Shown in pieces: positions 4,763 through 10,525 of a DNA stretch of 10,525 bases. The DNA is from JBOGZD01 sp050697155 (GTDB taxonomy: Bacteria > Actinomycetota > Thermoleophilia > Solirubrobacterales > 70-9). Numbering within the stretch: the stretch's first letter is position 1; the number at the start of each line of letters is the position of its first letter. The position numbers and the translations under genes were made by a program. The notes under the pieces were generated by a model, which saw only the letters and a list, made by a program, of their open reading frames with translations, had not been told where the DNA came from and searched no databases. The stretch spans positions 1 to 10,525 of the forward strand of contig JBOGZD010000098.1 in NCBI GenBank assembly GCA_050697155.1, in the 5' to 3' direction.

Positions 4763-5544
4763 GCACGGTCTCCCGAGAGAAGGCGCTCGACCGCGCCCGG
4801 GCGCTGCTGAGCGATCGATGGGCGGCGCTGGCGCGGCAGCCCGGCCGCACCAGGTCCGGCTACCTCAACCTGCTGGACGCGGAGCTCGACTCCACCGGTG
4901 TAGCGCAGAACCTGATGGTCACCCGGCTCGTGCCGACGATCTACGAGCGCTACTGGCGCCCGGCTCTCGGGCGAGTGGTCAAGGGCGTCACCGGGCCCGG
5001 GATGGCCGAGGAGGTGCGGATCGCCCGGCTGCTGCTCGGTCTCGGGGAGGACGACACGGTCCTCGACCTCGCCTGCGGGCCAGGCAACTTCTCACGCGAG
5101 TTCGCGCGCGCGGTCGGCCCTGGCGGGCTCGTCATCGGCCTCGATGTGTCGCAGACGATGCTCGAGCGCGGCGCCATGGACACGCGTCGCTCCGGGATCG
5201 AGAACCTCGCCTTCCTCCGAGCGGACGCGACCGCGCTCCCGTTCCGCGACGGGGTCTTCGACGGCGCCTGCTGCTTCGCGGCCCTGCACCTGTTCGCCGA
5301 GCCGTTCGCGGGGCTCGACGAGATGACCCGGGTGCTGCGGCCCGGCGGACGGATCGCGCTGATGACCTCGGTCCGGCGCCAGCTCACGCTGCGCCCGCTG
5401 AAGCCGCTGATCGAGCGCGGCAGCGGGATGCGGGTGTTCGAGGCCGACGAGGTCACCGGCGCCCTCGCCGAGCGCGGGTTTGAAGGCATCCACCAGCGCC
5501 TCGCCGGGGTGGTCCAGTTCGTCGGCGGGAGGCTGGCGGGGTAG
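4759..5544 (+). CDS. Class I SAM-dependent methyltransferase
   Basis: The protein is a 261-residue Rossmann-fold methyltransferase, probably cytosolic; its substrate cannot be told. An N-terminal helical cap (about 1-95) includes ARQPGRTRSGYLNLLD. SAM motif I is VLDLACGPGNF (101-111). The acidic ribose-binding residue is D129 in GLDVS, DATALPFRDGVFD (156-168) is motif II, and RVLRPGGRIAL (191-201) is motif III. This motif set is that of the UbiE/small-molecule methyltransferase superfamily, and the long N-terminal region resembles actinobacterial small-molecule methyltransferases. GTG 4759 overlaps the stop of the 76-residue gene by 4 bp and has GGGGGAG (4744-4750) 8 nt upstream, so this start is well supported over the longer open frame. 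It is the last gene of the + strand group and is followed by a large inverted repeat. Confidence 0.9.
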   Translation: MSTVSREKALDRARALLSDRWAALARQPGRTRSGYLNLLDAELDSTGVAQNLMVTRLVPTIYERYWRPALGRVVKGVTGPGMAEEVRIARLLLGLGEDDTVLDLACGPGNFSREFARAVGPGGLVIGLDVSQTMLERGAMDTRRSGIENLAFLRADATALPFRDGVFDGACCFAALHLFAEPFAGLDEMTRVLRPGGRIALMTSVRRQLTLRPLKPLIERGSGMRVFEADEVTGALAERGFEGIHQRLAGVVQFVGGRLAG

Positions 5545-5554
5545 CACGGCGCCC

Positions 5555-5624
5555 CGGGTCGATCCGTGGCGCCATTGGCGCTTTAGTCGCGCATAGCGAG
5601 AAGAAAGCGCCAATCGTCGACCCG
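5555..5624. repeat. Multi-arm inverted repeat between convergent genes; likely bidirectional terminator
   Basis: Three nested pairs of arms share one axis. The outer pair is CGGGTCGA (5555-5562) with TCGACCCG (5617-5624). The middle pair is ATTGGCGCTTT (5574-5584) with AAAGCGCCAAT (5604-5614), 11 bp perfect. The inner pair is TCGC (5587-5590) with GCGA (5596-5599) around GCATA. The middle stem carries AAA/TTT near its tip and is far less GC-rich than the flanks. It sits between the convergent methyltransferase and antiporter stops, so termination in both directions is the simplest role. A REP-like element is the alternative. Confidence 0.6.
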
Positions 5625-5671
5625 CACCCCGGCACGCTCACACCGGGACCCTGCGCAGCACGCCCGCCGAG

Positions 5672-6856
5672 CTACCCGCGCCCTGGCCGCTCCAGCAACC
5701 CGACGGCGAGCAGCGGGAACAGCAGCACCGAGACGAGGCCGGCAGCGATGAACCCGGCCGAGGTCGCCGCGTCGATCAGGCCCAGCGACTGGCCGATCTC
5801 GGTTGCGGCGACGATGAACGGCAGCGACGTCGCCTGCAGCAACGCCGCGGCGACCACGCGTCGGCGGTCGAGCACGCGCCGGTAGAGCAGCGCCGGGAGC
5901 CCGCGGGCGACCAGCAGCGCGGCCAAGAACGCCGGGATCGCGGCGATCGCCGAGCCGCTGGCGAACAGGGCGTCGAGGTCGAACTCGACCCCGCTGGAGA
6001 CGAAGAAGACCGGGATGAAGACGCCGAAGCCGACCGCGGCGAGCTTGCGACGGAACTCGGGATGGGTCATCCCCTGGTCCATGTCGAGGTGGTTGAGGAT
6101 CGCCCCGGCCGCAAACGCGCCCAGGATCAGCTCCAGGCCGAGCTGCTCGGCGAGCGCGACCATCCCGATCAGCAGCACGAACGCGCCGCGGACGCGGATC
6201 TGGGCGCTGGTGTCCTGGAGGCGCACCAGCGCGGCCGAGATCCGGCGCGAGCGCTCAGCCTCGGCGACGCCGACCGCGACCGCGACGATCACGAGCACGA
6301 ACAGCCCGATCAGGATCAGCTTCGAGTCGAGCCCCGTCGACTCTCCGGACAACAGCAGGGTCAGCAGCAGCACCGAGGCGAAGTCGGCGATCGAGGACGC
6401 GGCGATCACCAGCTGGCCGAAGCGCGAGGACGCCTCGCCAGTGTCCTGGAGCACCGGCACGATCACCCCGAGCGATGTCGAGGCCAGGATGATCGCGATC
6501 AGCAGCGGCTCCGTGGCGATCCCGGCGACGTCCAGGATCAGCCCGGCGGCGAGCGCCAGCGCGAGCGAAACTGCGAAGCCGAGCGAGGCGGCACGCAGAA
6601 GTGCGCCGCGCAGGGCCCCGAGGTCGATCTCCAACCCGGCGAGGAAGAGCAGGAACGCGAGGCCGACCAGCGAGAGCACCTCGACCGCCTCGTCGACTTC
6701 GACCCAGCCGAGCACCGCCGGGCCGAGGGCGATCCCGATCACGATCTCCAGCACCACCGCCGGCAGGCGCAGCTTCGGCGCCAGCCCGAGGACCAGCGGG
6801 GCGGCGAAGCCGGCGGCGACGACGATCAGCAGGTTCTCGAACGAGATCTCCCCCAC
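5672..6856 (-). CDS. CPA2-family monovalent cation:proton antiporter
   Basis: This is an integral membrane transporter predicted to exchange Na+ or K+ for protons. It has 394 residues, nearly all in about 12 hydrophobic segments. Family motifs are LFLAGLEID (70-78, the KefB/NhaS-type FxxGLE), LASTSLGVIVPVLQD (124-138), a membrane Asp at D158 in ASSIADFASV, LILGAFAAGAILN (243-255) and VFFVSSGVEFDL (283-294). The residue before D158 is Ala, where other members have Asp, Asn or Gln, so ion coupling may differ. It ends right after the last membrane segment and has no C-terminal RCK/TrkA-N domain, unlike KefB/KefC. The GTG start at 6856 is 30 bp after the LLM gene stop, suggesting the same transcript. 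No good Shine-Dalgarno is seen. The ion preference cannot be told from sequence. Confidence 0.9.
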   Translation of the reverse strand: MGEISFENLLIVVAAGFAAPLVLGLAPKLRLPAVVLEIVIGIALGPAVLGWVEVDEAVEVLSLVGLAFLLFLAGLEIDLGALRGALLRAASLGFAVSLALALAAGLILDVAGIATEPLLIAIILASTSLGVIVPVLQDTGEASSRFGQLVIAASSIADFASVLLLTLLLSGESTGLDSKLILIGLFVLVIVAVAVGVAEAERSRRISAALVRLQDTSAQIRVRGAFVLLIGMVALAEQLGLELILGAFAAGAILNHLDMDQGMTHPEFRRKLAAVGFGVFIPVFFVSSGVEFDLDALFASGSAIAAIPAFLAALLVARGLPALLYRRVLDRRRVVAAALLQATSLPFIVAATEIGQSLGLIDAATSAGFIAAGLVSVLLFPLLAVGLLERPGRG

Positions 6857-6886
6857 GCCCGCTTCGTCGGCCGCCGGCGCGCTTCG

Positions 6887-7978
6887 TTACGAGCCAGTGC
6901 CGCTAGGCGCGAAGGCCTCGACGATCCGGCGCTGGTATTCCGCGATCTGCTCGGGGGCGAGGAAGTACGTCGGCGGGGTGAACCAGATCCCGTCGCCGCG
7001 CTCGGCGACCGCCTCGACTCGCTCGCGGACCTTGTCGAGCGGCCCCGCGGCCGTGTAGGTCTCGACCATCGCGTCGGGGACGTGACCGGGCATCGCCGCC
7101 AGGTCGCCGCGGCGGAACGCCTCGCCCACTGCCACGGCCGCCTCGCCGCAGCCGTGCATCTCCCACAGCGGCGCGTAGGTGCGCACGGTGGCGTAGAAGC
7201 AGATCGTCTTGCGGGCCGCGTCGATCGCGGCCTCCTCGTCGTCGTCGATCGCGCAGCACACGGTGGGCAGGAAGTCGAAGCTCGAGCGCTCGCGCCCGGA
7301 GCGGCCGAGGCCGAGCTCGAAGTTGGCGACCAGGACCTCGTCCAGCCAGCGCATCGAGCACATCGGGTGGCCGATCATGCCGTCGGCGACGTCGCCGGCC
7401 ATCCGCGCCATCCCCTGCTGGACCGCGGCCGTGTAGATCGGCACCGACTCACGGGCCTTGCGGTGCGGGCGCAGCCAACCTTTGATGTCGATGTCGTGGT
7501 AGTCGCCCTGATAGCGGATCGGCTCGCCGCTGCCGGCCTTCTCGATGATCAGCCGCACCGCCTCGACCGTCTCGCGCAGGTGCGGGGCGGGCCTTCCGTA
7601 CTCGGCCCCGTGCCAGGTCTCGTTGAGGCGCCGCACGCCGGCGCCGAGACCGAGCCGGAAGCGGCCGCCCGAGACCTCGTCGATGTCGAGCGCCGAGAGC
7701 GCGAGGATCATCGGGCTGCGCGTAAAGGCCCACGAGATCCCGGTCCCCACCCCGACCGTCTCGGTGCTCGCGGCGAGCCACATCGCCTGGGTGACCGAGC
7801 TGCGAAAGAGCTCGACCGTCCACACGCAGTCGGTCCCGGCCGCCTCGGCGGCCCGGGCCTGTCCGGCGAGGTCGTCGGTCGAGTCGCCGAGCCCGGCGAT
7901 CTGGACCCGGTCGAGAGCGCCGATGGTGCCTAGACGCGCTCGATCAGCGTGCCGGTGCCGAGGCCGCCGCCGCAGCAC
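6887..7978 (-). CDS. LLM-class flavin/F420-dependent oxidoreductase
   Basis: This is a luciferase-like TIM-barrel oxidoreductase. In actinobacteria this group mostly uses coenzyme F420, less often FMN, to reduce or oxidise small organic substrates in the cytosol. With the GTG at 7978 it has 363 residues. The core starts at VQIAGLGDSTDDLAGQARAA (25-44). SGGRFRLGLGAGVRRLNE (103-120) is the family phosphate-binding region, and the later VPIYTAAVQQGMARMAGDVADG is the typical second half. The first 15 or so residues are Arg-rich (LRRRPRHRHADRAR) and come from a 49-bp overlap with the end of the thiolase gene. No ATG, GTG or TTG lies between the thiolase stop and the conserved core, so either the overlap is real or an unusual codon starts translation just after the stop. 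Its position behind a thiolase suggests a role in acyl or lipid oxidation, but this is only context. Confidence 0.87.
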   Translation of the reverse strand: MLRRRPRHRHADRARLGTIGALDRVQIAGLGDSTDDLAGQARAAEAAGTDCVWTVELFRSSVTQAMWLAASTETVGVGTGISWAFTRSPMILALSALDIDEVSGGRFRLGLGAGVRRLNETWHGAEYGRPAPHLRETVEAVRLIIEKAGSGEPIRYQGDYHDIDIKGWLRPHRKARESVPIYTAAVQQGMARMAGDVADGMIGHPMCSMRWLDEVLVANFELGLGRSGRERSSFDFLPTVCCAIDDDEEAAIDAARKTICFYATVRTYAPLWEMHGCGEAAVAVGEAFRRGDLAAMPGHVPDAMVETYTAAGPLDKVRERVEAVAERGDGIWFTPPTYFLAPEQIAEYQRRIVEAFAPSGTGS

Positions 7979-9111
7979 ATGGTCACGAGGCCGGTCTGCT
8001 TGTCGGCGCGCTCCATCTCGTGCAGCAGCGTGGTCAGCAACCGGGCGCCGGTCGAGCCGAGCGGGTGGCCGATCGCAATCGCGCCGCCGTTGACGTTGAC
8101 CCGGTCCATGTCCGGCTCCAGCTCGCGCCGCCAGGCCGCGATCACCGAGGCGAAAGCCTCGTTGATCTCGATCAGGTCGATGTCGTCCATCTTCATCCCG
8201 TTGCGCTCGAGCAGCCTCCGGGTCGCCGGGATCGGGCCGGTGAGCATGATCACCGGGTCGACCCCGACGGTGGTCTGGTCGACGATCCGGGCGCGTGGGG
8301 TCAGCCCGAGGGCGTCGGCCTTCTCGCGGCTCATCAACAGCACCGCCGCGGCGCCGTCGGAGATCTGCGAGGAGTTGCCGGCGGTGATCTTGCCGTCCTC
8401 CTTGAAGGCGGGCTTAAGCTCGGCGAGCTTCTCGAGGCTGGTGTCTGGGCGGATCCCCTGATCGGCGGTATGGGTGTCGCCGTTGACCTGGATCGGGACC
8501 ACCTCGCGATCGAAGCGCCCCTCCTCGGTGGCCTTCGCCGCGAACTGGTGCGAGCGGAGGCCGATCTCGTCGAGCTCCGAGCGGGGGATCTCCCACTTGT
8601 CGGCGATCATCTCGGCCGAGATCCCCTGCGGGACGAGGTTGTAGCGCTCCATCAGCTCCGCCGAGTAGCCAAACCCATGCTCCTGCTGGACCGCGAGCCC
8701 GTCGGCGAAGGAGATGTGGCCCATGTGCTCCACACCGCCCCCGACGGCGACGTCGTGGACGCCCGAGGCGATCAGTGCGGCGGCGAAGTTGACCGCCTGC
8801 TGGGCCGAGCCACACTGGCGGTCGATCGTGGTCGCGGGGGTCTCCATCGGCAACCCCGCCTCGAGCCAGGCGTTGCGGCCGATGTTCATGCCCTGCTCGC
8901 CGAACTGCTGCACGCAGCCGGCTACCACGTCCTCGACCTCGGCGGCTTCGATCCCGGCCCGCTCGACGAGCTCGGCGTAGGTCTTCGCCAGCAGATTCGA
9001 GGGATGGGTGTCCTTGTAGTAGCCCTTCTCCTCGTGGCCGCGCCCCACCGGGGTGCGCACGGCCTCGACGATCACTACCTCGCGACCCTGGAACTTGCCG
9101 TTGCTTGCCAT
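7930..9111 (-). CDS. Thiolase (acetyl-CoA C-acyltransferase / acetyltransferase)
   Basis: The enzyme is predicted to cleave 3-ketoacyl-CoA with CoA to acetyl-CoA and a shortened acyl-CoA, the last beta-oxidation step, or to run the reverse acetoacetyl-CoA condensation. Its 393 residues are the normal family length. Nucleophile C100 lies in TIDRQCGSAQQAVNFAA. H349 lies in GGAIAIGHPLGSTGARL, and C379 in TMCCGGGLGTG is the second active-site cysteine, next to an extra C380. NEAFA, a further thiolase motif, is also present. EAVRTPVGRG near the N-terminus is characteristic. ATG 9111 has GGAGG (9122-9118) 6 nt upstream. It heads a probable operon with the LLM oxidoreductase and antiporter and is divergent from the 3-hydroxyacyl-CoA dehydrogenase, with a TTGACT-type operator between them. 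Degradative versus biosynthetic use is inferred from neighbours. Confidence 0.95.
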   Translation of the reverse strand: MASNGKFQGREVVIVEAVRTPVGRGHEEKGYYKDTHPSNLLAKTYAELVERAGIEAAEVEDVVAGCVQQFGEQGMNIGRNAWLEAGLPMETPATTIDRQCGSAQQAVNFAAALIASGVHDVAVGGGVEHMGHISFADGLAVQQEHGFGYSAELMERYNLVPQGISAEMIADKWEIPRSELDEIGLRSHQFAAKATEEGRFDREVVPIQVNGDTHTADQGIRPDTSLEKLAELKPAFKEDGKITAGNSSQISDGAAAVLLMSREKADALGLTPRARIVDQTTVGVDPVIMLTGPIPATRRLLERNGMKMDDIDLIEINEAFASVIAAWRRELEPDMDRVNVNGGAIAIGHPLGSTGARLLTTLLHEMERADKQTGLVTMCCGGGLGTGTLIERV

Positions 9112-9117
9112 CAGATG

Positions 9118-9122
9118 CCTCC
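9118..9122 (-). promoter_or_regulatory. Ribosome binding site of the thiolase
   Basis: GGAGG on the minus strand is 6 nt before ATG 9111 and fixes that start. Confidence 0.75.
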
Positions 9123-9153
9123 GGTTCGCCGTTGGGGACGGGTTCGTTGCTTG

Positions 9154-9184
9154 ACGATACCAACCCTGTTGACTCCCGAGTCAG
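9154..9184 (-). promoter_or_regulatory. Possible thiolase promoter overlapping the operator
   Basis: On the minus strand TATCGT (9159-9154) fits a TANNNT -10 box. A TTGACA-like CTGACT (9184-9179) lies 19 nt upstream, or TGACTC (9183-9178) 18 nt upstream. If correct, the palindrome covers the -35 box and a bound repressor would exclude RNA polymerase. The match is modest. Confidence 0.3.
9169..9184. promoter_or_regulatory. TetR-type operator, site 2 (TTGACT-N4-AGTCA)
   Basis: TTGACTCCCGAGTCAG has perfect 6-bp arms TGACTC/GAGTCA around CC (9170-9183). It has the same half-site and spacing as site 1 at 2998-3013. It lies 58-73 nt before the thiolase ATG and 74-89 nt before the GTG of the divergent 3-hydroxyacyl-CoA dehydrogenase, so one site could control both. 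Confidence 0.58.
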
Positions 9185-9257
9185 CCCGCCGGCTCGCCGG
9201 AGCGGGGCGGCTGGGCGCAGGATCGGGCACCCGGATCGTGATAAGTAAGCGCGCGAG

Positions 9258-10085
9258 GTGAGCGGCCCGGACGGATACGCGCAACCTGCGGTCGCCGGCA
9301 GCGGCACGATCGCCTGCGGGCTCGCCGCCTGCGCGACCCAGCTCGGCGAGGTGCGGTTGCTTGCGCGCAGCGATGCCTCGGCGTGGCGGGCCGAGGAGAC
9401 CTCGCAGGCGGAGGCGAAGAAGCTCGACGGCGGCTTTCCCGACCGGGTCAAGGTGACCACCGACCCGCAGGACCTCGCGCGCTGCGACCTGGTGGTCGAG
9501 GCGATCGCCGAGGACGCCGAGGCCAAGTCGGAGCTGCTCTCGACCCTCGCCGAGGCTAGTCCCGAGGCCGACCTCGCGACCACGACCTCGGCACTTCCGC
9601 TCGCCGAGCTCGCCGAGAGCGGCTCGGTGACCGGACGGCTCTTCGGCCTGCACGTCTTCAACCCGGTCACCCGCATGGAGCTGGTCGAGCTCTGCCTGCC
9701 CGACGGCGTCGCCGACGAGGTCGCCGGCCGCGCGCACGAGTGGTGCCGGGCGCTCGGAAAGACCGCGATCGAGGTTCCGGATCAGCCGGGGTTCGTGGTC
9801 AACGGGCTGCTGTTCCCGTTCCTGTTCGACTCCGTCCGGCTGATGGAGCGCACCGGGATGAGCGCCTCGGACATCGACTCCTGCATGCGGCTCGGCGCCG
9901 GTCACCCGATGGGGCCGCTGCGCCTGCTCGACTTCGTCGGCCTCGACGTCGCGACGGCGATCGGCGAGAGTCTGCACGAGGCGTCGGGCGCCGAGATCGA
10001 CCGGGTCCCGGAGCGGATCCGCGCGCTCGTCGCCGAGGGCAAGCTCGGCCGCAAGAGCGGCGCCGGCTTCTACACCTACGACTGA
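9258..10085 (+). CDS. 3-hydroxyacyl-CoA dehydrogenase
   Basis: This soluble dehydrogenase oxidises (S)-3-hydroxyacyl-CoA to 3-ketoacyl-CoA, the third beta-oxidation step, or acts in reverse as 3-hydroxybutyryl-CoA dehydrogenase. It has 275 residues, the length of the stand-alone single-domain type. The N-terminal Rossmann fold has AGSGTIACG (13-21) as its dinucleotide loop. The C-terminal helical domain begins near NPV-TRMELVELC. The catalytic set S111, H132 (LHVFNP), E144 and N182 (FVVNG) shows the same spacing as the human enzyme. After the second strand the sequence is LLARSDA, with Arg where NAD-specific members carry Asp or Glu, which hints at NADPH use. A TAA lies in frame 9 nt before GTG 9258, so this is the earliest possible GTG start. 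There is no usable Shine-Dalgarno at proper distance, so the mRNA may be leaderless. Confidence 0.92.
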   Translation: MSGPDGYAQPAVAGSGTIACGLAACATQLGEVRLLARSDASAWRAEETSQAEAKKLDGGFPDRVKVTTDPQDLARCDLVVEAIAEDAEAKSELLSTLAEASPEADLATTTSALPLAELAESGSVTGRLFGLHVFNPVTRMELVELCLPDGVADEVAGRAHEWCRALGKTAIEVPDQPGFVVNGLLFPFLFDSVRLMERTGMSASDIDSCMRLGAGHPMGPLRLLDFVGLDVATAIGESLHEASGAEIDRVPERIRALVAEGKLGRKSGAGFYTYD

Positions 10086-10110
10086 CGCGGCGGGATCGGG
10101 AGCGCGCCCG

Positions 10111-10128
10111 GGCCTAGATGATTAGGCC
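10111..10128. terminator. Hairpin between convergent genes
   Basis: GGCCTA (10111-10116) and TAGGCC (10123-10128) form a perfect 6-bp stem with loop GATGAT. It lies 25 nt past the 3-hydroxyacyl-CoA dehydrogenase stop and overlaps the TAA of the opposing gene (10124-10122). It may terminate + strand transcription; no T-run follows. Confidence 0.4.
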
Positions 10129-10415
10129 GAGGCGCGCCGGATGCCCGCCTTGCGCGGGCCGCCGCGGCCCTTGGGCGCCGCCGGCTCGGGGTGGCGCCCG
10201 CACAGGTCCCAGACGACCTCGGCCTCGGAGACGCCCTGGCGCCGCGCCTCCTCGATCACTCGATCCCACGGCAGCTCGGCGTCGGGCAGGTCGTCCCAGC
10301 GGGCGAGCTCGAGCGCCTCGAGGGCGCCCCGAAGCGCCGGCCCGAGATGCTCTTCGGAGCGCAGCATCGCCCGAAGCACCTCGAGTTGCTTGTCGGTCAG
10401 CTTGATGACCCACAT
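10122..10415 (-). CDS. Hypothetical protein, 97 aa, with basic C-terminal tail
   Basis: I do not recognise this family. The 97 residues start MWVIKLTDKQLEVLRAMLRS, an amphipathic helical region to about residue 40. An acidic Trp-containing segment follows (LARWDDLPDAELPWDRVIEE, 37-56), then a helix with VSEAEVVWDLCG (62-73). The tail (76-97) is Pro/Gly-rich and strongly basic (PKGRGGPRKAGIRR). It is likely cytosolic, and the tail could contact nucleic acid or acidic surfaces. ATG 10415 has GGAGG (10427-10423) 7 nt upstream, a strong reason to accept it as real over the overlapping frames. It is monocistronic here and convergent with the 3-hydroxyacyl-CoA dehydrogenase gene. Confidence 0.75.
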   Translation of the reverse strand: MWVIKLTDKQLEVLRAMLRSEEHLGPALRGALEALELARWDDLPDAELPWDRVIEEARRQGVSEAEVVWDLCGRHPEPAAPKGRGGPRKAGIRRASA

Positions 10416-10447
10416 ACTTCAGCCTCCAGCCCCTCTCTCGAACCGGT

Positions 10448-10470
10448 TGGGCGCACGGTAAGGGCGCCCA
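10448..10470. repeat. 7-bp hairpin upstream of the 97-aa gene
   Basis: TGGGCGC (10448-10454) and GCGCCCA (10464-10470) pair around a 9-nt loop, about 33-55 nt before ATG 10415. It could be an operator, a 5' UTR hairpin, or the terminator of a gene entering from the right. The remaining 55 bases to the window edge show no supportable gene. Confidence 0.3.
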
Positions 10471-10525
10471 CGGACGGAAGCCGGGGGTGGAATCCGCGCT
10501 ATATGCGAGCTAGGCGCGGGCTAAG

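Noticed and set aside
6062..7933. Long + strand open frame of 623 codons
   Set aside because: It runs antisense through the antiporter and the LLM oxidoreductase, has Arg/Asp/His-rich low-complexity composition, and matches no domain. Long antisense frames are expected in such GC-rich DNA.
9185..9206. GC-rich dyad CCGGC-TC-GCCGG beside operator 2
   Set aside because: The two-base loop cannot form an RNA hairpin and GC-only dyads are common at this composition; no matching site was found before the acyl-CoA dehydrogenase.
8020..9261. Plus-strand open frame of 413 codons
   Set aside because: It is antisense to the thiolase, whose catalytic motifs are complete; the product has shadow-frame composition.
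8414..9676. Minus-strand frame of 420 codons spanning the thiolase start and opposing gene
   Set aside because: It crosses the divergent promoter region and reads both real genes out of frame.
1..10525. CRISPR array, tRNA, rRNA, transposase or phage genes
   Set aside because: No regularly spaced direct repeats, no cloverleaf-like sequence, no rRNA signature, and no integrase or transposase motif were seen on either strand.

Overview
The window is very GC-rich and uses ATG, GTG and TTG starts. It carries an LLM-fold (F420/FMN type) oxidoreductase and an acyl-CoA degradation set. This points to a high-GC actinobacterium, possibly from the Thermoleophilia/Solirubrobacterales side. That placement is an inference from composition and gene content; no marker gene is present. 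No rRNA, tRNA, CRISPR array, transposase or phage gene is visible.

Layout from left to right. Bases 1-214 (-) hold the 5' end of a small membrane-anchored protein. Bases 380-1525 (-) encode an exported coiled-coil M23 peptidase. Bases 1642-2949 (-) encode an acyl-CoA dehydrogenase with a strong ribosome binding site and an upstream palindromic operator. Across a 210-bp divergent intergenic region that contains a long hairpin, a + strand group follows: a membrane-anchored cell-wall-binding-repeat-like protein (3160-4482), a 76-residue helical protein (4532-4762) and a class I SAM methyltransferase (4759-5544). A large multi-arm inverted repeat (5555-5624) separates this group from a - strand operon transcribed right to left: thiolase (7930-9111), LLM oxidoreductase (6887-7978) and CPA2-type antiporter (5672-6856). 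Divergent from the thiolase is a 3-hydroxyacyl-CoA dehydrogenase (9258-10085, +). It converges on a 97-residue unknown protein (10122-10415, -).

Functional themes. The dehydrogenase, hydroxyacyl-CoA dehydrogenase and thiolase supply three of the four beta-oxidation steps; no enoyl-CoA hydratase is present. The acyl-CoA dehydrogenase and the thiolase/hydroxyacyl-CoA dehydrogenase intergenic region carry the same operator architecture (TTGACT-N4-AGTCA), suggesting one repressor controls both loci. The second theme is the cell envelope: the M23 hydrolase, the cell-wall-binding-like protein, the antiporter and the left-edge membrane protein.

The most unusual signal is a 53-nt element found twice, on opposite strands (267-215 and 4479-4531), each time directly before a gene with no ribosome binding site of its own. 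Each copy has a GGAG, an 11-codon leader ORF whose TGA overlaps the next ATG as ATGA, an identical 12-nt spacer from core to ATG, and a possible RNA hairpin with one covarying base pair. It looks like a mobile or reused translation-control leader. I do not recognise it as a described element.
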